Positions 50,257 to 52,683 of a stretch of 52,683 nucleotides of DNA are shown here, piece by piece. A program made the position numbers and the translations under genes. This stretch comes from Cyanosarcina radialis HA8281-LM2 (lineage in GTDB: Bacteria; Cyanobacteriota; Cyanobacteriia; Cyanobacteriales; CCAP-1448): NCBI GenBank assembly GCA_019359615.1, contig JAHHHA010000042.1, positions 1-52,683 of the forward strand, written 5' to 3'. A model generated the notes under the pieces. That model saw nothing but the letters and a program-made list of their open reading frames with translations, made no database searches and was not told the DNA's origin. Position 1 is the stretch's first letter; the number at the start of each line of letters is the position of its first letter.

Positions 50257-50814
50257 CTAATCGTTTTTGATGCTTTTTCGTAACTCTGCCAGCCGTTGCT
50301 GCGTCTTCGGATCGAGGGCATCGATCAGAAACCGACGCGAAGACGGTTTTTTAGGTTGATGCTGGTGTTTGAGTTGACGAGCGGTTGCTTCAACTTTATT
50401 AATCAGCCGTTGGGCAGAAATCCATTCAGCACCATATCCCATCACCATCATTTGCTGCGTTCGATCGGATGTGGCCACAATCAATCGCAATGACGACTGA
50501 TAAAGATTGCGCCCGTCGAACGTCGCACACATTTTTTCAATGTATGTATCTGCCGTTTGCCCGAACTCGGTAAAATGAACGGATAAATTTTCGGTGATGA
50601 CTTGGCAAGAACTCGGTCCACTTTGCAAATAAGCATCAAACACGATCGTCGTTTCCAGTCCCTCAAAAGCACTGTAGCTGACTAAGTCCTCGATTAGCTT
50701 TTGCCGCGATGTCTCCAGTCCCAAGCGATCGCGCACCCGACTCAAAACCGATGAGGCTCCAATTACATTGTAGCCATCAACCAGTAAAGCAGCCTGTAGT
50801 CGCGAACGGGACAT
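50257..50814 (-). CDS. NYN-domain (YacP-like) RNase
   Basis: 185 residues of the YacP/DUF901 family: LQAALLVDGYNVIGASSVL at the N-terminus (first catalytic Asp in LLVDGYN), ETTIVFDAYLQSG, VHFTEFGQTADTYIEKMCA and LRLIVATSDRTQQMMVMGYGAEWISA, followed by a basic tail. The Asp cluster (D13, D59 region, D88 and D115 region) fits a PIN/NYN nuclease. Relatives (Bacillus Rae1) cut mRNA on the ribosome; whether this one does is inference. It lies between tRNA-Glu and a Ser/Thr-free 150-base upstream spacer. Confidence 0.88.
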   Translation of the reverse strand: MSRSRLQAALLVDGYNVIGASSVLSRVRDRLGLETSRQKLIEDLVSYSAFEGLETTIVFDAYLQSGPSSCQVITENLSVHFTEFGQTADTYIEKMCATFDGRNLYQSSLRLIVATSDRTQQMMVMGYGAEWISAQRLINKVEATARQLKHQHQPKKPSSRRFLIDALDPKTQQRLAELRKSIKND

Positions 50815-50915
50815 GATTTGGGTTCGTGGTTTTGGATCGAACTTTCATATCTAATATCATAAAGTTTTTTTAAGCACTTTCCACTGTATCGATCGATACC
50901 AGGAAGAAAATAGAA

Positions 50916-50968
50916 GTTCAGGAGTTCAGGAGTCAGAAGTCAGAAGTCAGGAGTCAGGAGTTAGTTTT
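50916..50968. repeat. GTCAGAAGTCAGGA tandem repeat
   Basis: Degenerate GTCAGAA/GTCAGGA heptamers directly beside the octamer array. Same type as 21266-21296. Confidence 0.7.
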
Positions 50969-51072
50969 CTCCCCATCTCCCCATCTCCCCATCTCCTCAT
51001 CTCCCCATCTCCCCATCTCCCCATCTCCCCATCTCCCCATCTCCCCATCTCCCCATCTCCCCATCTCCTCAC
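50969..51072. repeat. CTCCCCAT octamer tandem array, 13 units
   Basis: Thirteen consecutive 8-base units, eleven of them exact CTCCCCAT, with variants CTCCTCAT (fourth) and CTCCTCAC (last). The last unit contains the stop codon of the ABC ATPase gene (51069-51071 on the plus strand). This is the longest array in the window. Confidence 0.95.
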
Positions 51073-51746
51073 TCTCCCTCGACTTGCATCAACCTTTGTT
51101 TGAGTCGTTTTGGCTCTCCAGAATCGACTACACAACCTTTTTCTAATAAAACGGCACCATCGCAGTAATTTAGCTCGTCTAAGCGGTGCGTTACCCAAAG
51201 AGCCGTCAAGCCTCGGTTTTTCACCAAACGCCGAACCTGAGCTACTAAATCTAACTGCGAATCTGGATCGAGTAGCGCCGTGGGTTCGTCTAATAGCAGG
51301 ACTTCGCAGCGGCGGGCAATCGCACCAGCGATCGCGATTCGCTGTTTTTGTCCGCCGCTGAGAGCGTAAATGGGTCGCCTGGCTAAACCCCATAAGTTCA
51401 CCGCTGCCAGAGCTTCCTCTACCCGTCGGCGAACTTCTGCCAAAGGCAACTTTTCTTCTACCAACCCAAAAGCGACATCAGCCGCCACGCTGGGCATGAC
51501 TAGCTGATGGTCTGGGTTTTGAAATACAAAACCTACGGGTTTGGCAATCTCAATTTCACCGGATTGGGGAGGTAGCAGTCCAGCTAACAATTTGAGCAAA
51601 GTTGACTTGCCGCTGCCATTAGTACCTAAAAGCATCCAAAACTCGCCTTGAGGAATTTCTAGCGAGCAAGATTGCAACACTGTCTCTCCCTGCCGCCAAC
51701 TGAAGCCCAAATCTTTAACGGCGATCGCCAATGGAATATTTGACAT
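51069..51746 (-). CDS. Energy-coupling-factor-type ABC transporter ATPase
   Basis: 225 residues with all nucleotide-binding motifs: Walker A GTNGSGKST (about 41-49), Q-loop VFQNPDHQ, signature LSGGQKQR, Walker B VLLLDEPTALLD and H-switch WVTHRLDEL. The pattern FxNPDHQLVMPSVAADVAFGL is typical of CbiO/EcfA-type ATPases in vitamin or metal uptake. No membrane component (EcfT) or substrate-binding S protein is nearby, so the partner is encoded elsewhere. The final codons (QVEGE) run directly into the CTCCCCAT array on the plus strand, which may have replaced the original 3' end. Confidence 0.93.
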   Translation of the reverse strand: MSNIPLAIAVKDLGFSWRQGETVLQSCSLEIPQGEFWMLLGTNGSGKSTLLKLLAGLLPPQSGEIEIAKPVGFVFQNPDHQLVMPSVAADVAFGLVEEKLPLAEVRRRVEEALAAVNLWGLARRPIYALSGGQKQRIAIAGAIARRCEVLLLDEPTALLDPDSQLDLVAQVRRLVKNRGLTALWVTHRLDELNYCDGAVLLEKGCVVDSGEPKRLKQRLMQVEGE

Positions 51747-51780
51747 CTGAATGATGAATGATGAAAACCCCGTTGTTTTG

Positions 51781-51814
51781 CCTGTAGAGATCCGGAATCT
51801 CGCATCTCTACAGG
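51781..51814. repeat. CCTGTAGAGAT hairpin
   Basis: CCTGTAGAGAT (51781-51791) and ATCTCTACAGG (51804-51814) with a 12-base loop. Belongs to the GTAGAGACG-type hairpins (13805, 27515). It lies between the UPF0367 gene and the ABC ATPase gene, both read on the minus strand. Confidence 0.75.
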
Positions 51815-51848
51815 CAGCAGAAATTTTAGATCGCTGATTTTATCGGGT

Positions 51849-52115
51849 TCATTCTACCAAGGCAGCAAAGCCAGGGGGTTTACCAGTAGTAGCTGTAGCC
51901 GATTTCTGAGCTACTGTCACCGCACAGATTTCCTGGCTGAGAACAGTTACCTTCTTATCTGGCTGGCGATCGCAAGTCAATTCTAGTAGGCCATTGCTGG
52001 CAGAGCGCATGGCGGCAACGATTTTTTGGTACAACTCTTCGGCATCCGTTTCAGATTTCCGTTGCACCGATAGCGGTATGGGCGTATTTTTCAGCGTTAA
52101 TTCGACAATGTACAT
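51849..52115 (-). CDS. UPF0367 family protein
   Basis: 88 residues: MYIVELTLKNTPIPLSVQRKSETDAEELYQKIVAAMRSASNGLLELTCDRQPDKKVTVLSQEICAVTVAQKSATATTGKPPGFAALVE. The opening and the centre match UPF0367, a small family conserved in cyanobacteria with unknown function. A beta-rich soluble protein without signal. It is divergent from psbD, with 237 bases between the starts, so the two share a promoter region. No regulatory box stands out clearly. Confidence 0.88.
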   Translation of the reverse strand: MYIVELTLKNTPIPLSVQRKSETDAEELYQKIVAAMRSASNGLLELTCDRQPDKKVTVLSQEICAVTVAQKSATATTGKPPGFAALVE

Positions 52116-52352
52116 ATGAGATTCAGCCGTTGAGAAGGAAAAGATCGATTATTTAGCAGTCAAAAGCAGTTACCCAGTTGCAGGATAAGAAACTTACACC
52201 TACTATATAATTATTAAAGCTCAGTAAAGAAACGTAAACTGAGTTGACATTCAAGCTATCTTTATGCTGACAACTGGATGCAGATTCAGCTAGCTCCAGT
52301 TGAAGTCGTTAAAGCAAGCTGCTGTAATTATACCTTTGGAGATTTGCTGTCC
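52116..52352 (+). promoter_or_regulatory. psbD upstream region with candidate promoter boxes
   Basis: Within the 237-base divergent region upstream of psbD are TATAAT at 52206-52211 and TTGACA at 52244-52249, but no properly spaced partner for either; the leader would be 80-150 bases. GGAG at 52338-52341 is the best ribosome site for the start at 52353. Transcription start and light control cannot be judged from sequence alone. Confidence 0.3.
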
Positions 52353-52683
52353 ATGACCATAGCGATAGGACGCGCGCCAGCGAGTCGAGGATGGTTCGAC
52401 GTACTCGACGACTGGCTCAAACGCGATCGATTTGTATTTATCGGCTGGTCCGGCTTACTACTATTCCCCTGTGCCTACTTTGCCCTGGGGGGATGGTTCG
52501 TCGGCACCACCTTTGTCACCTCCTGGTACACCCACGGACTAGCCAGTTCCTACCTAGAAGGGTGTAACTTCTTAACCGCCGCCGTCTCCACCCCCGCCGA
52601 CAGCTTAGGACACTCCTTGCTGCTGCTGTGGGGACCCGAAGCCCAAGGAGACTTCACCCGGTGGTGTCAGTTAGGGGGATTGT
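52353..52683 (+). CDS. psbD: Photosystem II D2 protein PsbD (5' part)
   Basis: D2 and D1 form the PSII reaction centre core binding P680, pheophytin and the quinone QA. The first 110 codons are present and match D2: [109 protein letters not shown]. The first transmembrane helix ([28 protein letters not shown]) is complete. The frame continues off the right edge; psbC usually follows and overlaps in cyanobacteria, but it is outside the window. Confidence 0.98.
   Translation, partial: MTIAIGRAPASRGWFDVLDDWLKRDRFVFIGWSGLLLFPCAYFALGGWFVGTTFVTSWYTHGLASSYLEGCNFLTAAVSTPADSLGHSLLLLWGPEAQGDFTRWCQLGGL

Noticed and set aside
50969-51072. Possible CRISPR array
   Set aside because: Units are 8 bases without spacers. 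No repeat-spacer pattern or cas gene occurs anywhere in the window.
50947-51393. Long minus-strand frame across the octamer array into the ABC ATPase
   Set aside because: It is an alternative frame of the ATPase gene that stays open through the stop-free octamer array.
52183-52249. A firm promoter for psbD
   Set aside because: TATAAT and TTGACA are both present but no pair has a proper 16-18 base spacing, so only a low-confidence region is given.

Overview
This window is a stretch of cyanobacterial chromosome. Several independent signs agree: many copies of the HIP1 octamer GCGATCGC inside and between genes, the first 110 codons of psbD (photosystem II D2) at the right edge, a CpcS/CpeS-type phycobiliprotein lyase, the cyanobacterial order-reversed PyrF-PyrE fusion, the TIGR03279-type radical SAM/PDZ protein, DUF3082, DUF2811 and UPF0367 family proteins, and a tRNA-Glu(UUC) without an encoded CCA. 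Base composition is moderate in G+C, apart from one clearly A+T-rich gene at 32.1-33.0 kb. I cannot name the species. The abundance of short tandem and hairpin repeats is typical of large-genome cyanobacteria.

Layout. 0-9.4 kb: end of an unknown gene, a small membrane protein, mutS, an FHA/Yip1-like membrane protein, dgt, thiO, a metallophosphoesterase and a serine esterase. 9.4-13.7 kb: an AAC(6')-like acetyltransferase, an EndoU-type endoribonuclease homologue overlapping tail-to-tail with the radical SAM protein, a small conserved protein and a secreted protein. 13.9-19.6 kb: pyrF-pyrE fusion, bilin lyase, two pentapeptide-repeat proteins, anmK and gntK. 19.6-27.8 kb: Ser/Thr kinase, murF, two conserved unknowns, a third pentapeptide protein, a repeat lipoprotein, pth and a DUF2811 protein. 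28.3-30.6 kb: two tandem paralogous coiled-coil proteins. 30.8-36.2 kb: DUF3082, Uma2, an A+T-rich membrane protein, ispE, a GNAT, rsmA and a PD-(D/E)XK protein; this looks like an old rsmA-ispE-DUF3082 cluster opened up by insertions. 36.3-42.1 kb: three tandem AIM24-like genes, an M48 protease, small conserved proteins, an HNH nuclease pair and an Rpn-like nuclease. 42-52.7 kb: asnS, a GNAT, a rhodanese divergent from a LuxR-type regulator, rtcB, a secreted pilin-domain protein, an AadA-like nucleotidyltransferase, tRNA-Glu, a YacP-like NYN RNase, an ECF-type ATPase, a UPF0367 protein and psbD.

Most genes are single housekeeping functions scattered without large operons, as usual in cyanobacteria: DNA and nucleotide upkeep (mutS, dgt, pyrFE), cell-wall synthesis and recycling (murF, anmK), translation (asnS, pth, rsmA, tRNA-Glu), isoprenoid and thiamine supply (ispE, thiO), RNA end chemistry (EndoU, RtcB) and photosynthesis (lyase, psbD).

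The most distinctive feature is the repeat content. Seven- and eight-base tandem repeats and several hairpin families sit between genes and have also entered conserved enzymes in frame: ThiO, AnmK, the radical SAM protein and probably MutS. ThiO and AnmK carry the same composite element in the same coding orientation, the only orientation of its heptamer part that lacks stop codons. Other points worth attention are a phased cluster of DnaA-box-like sequences near 28.15 kb, the full-length EndoU homologue, and the AIM24 triplet.
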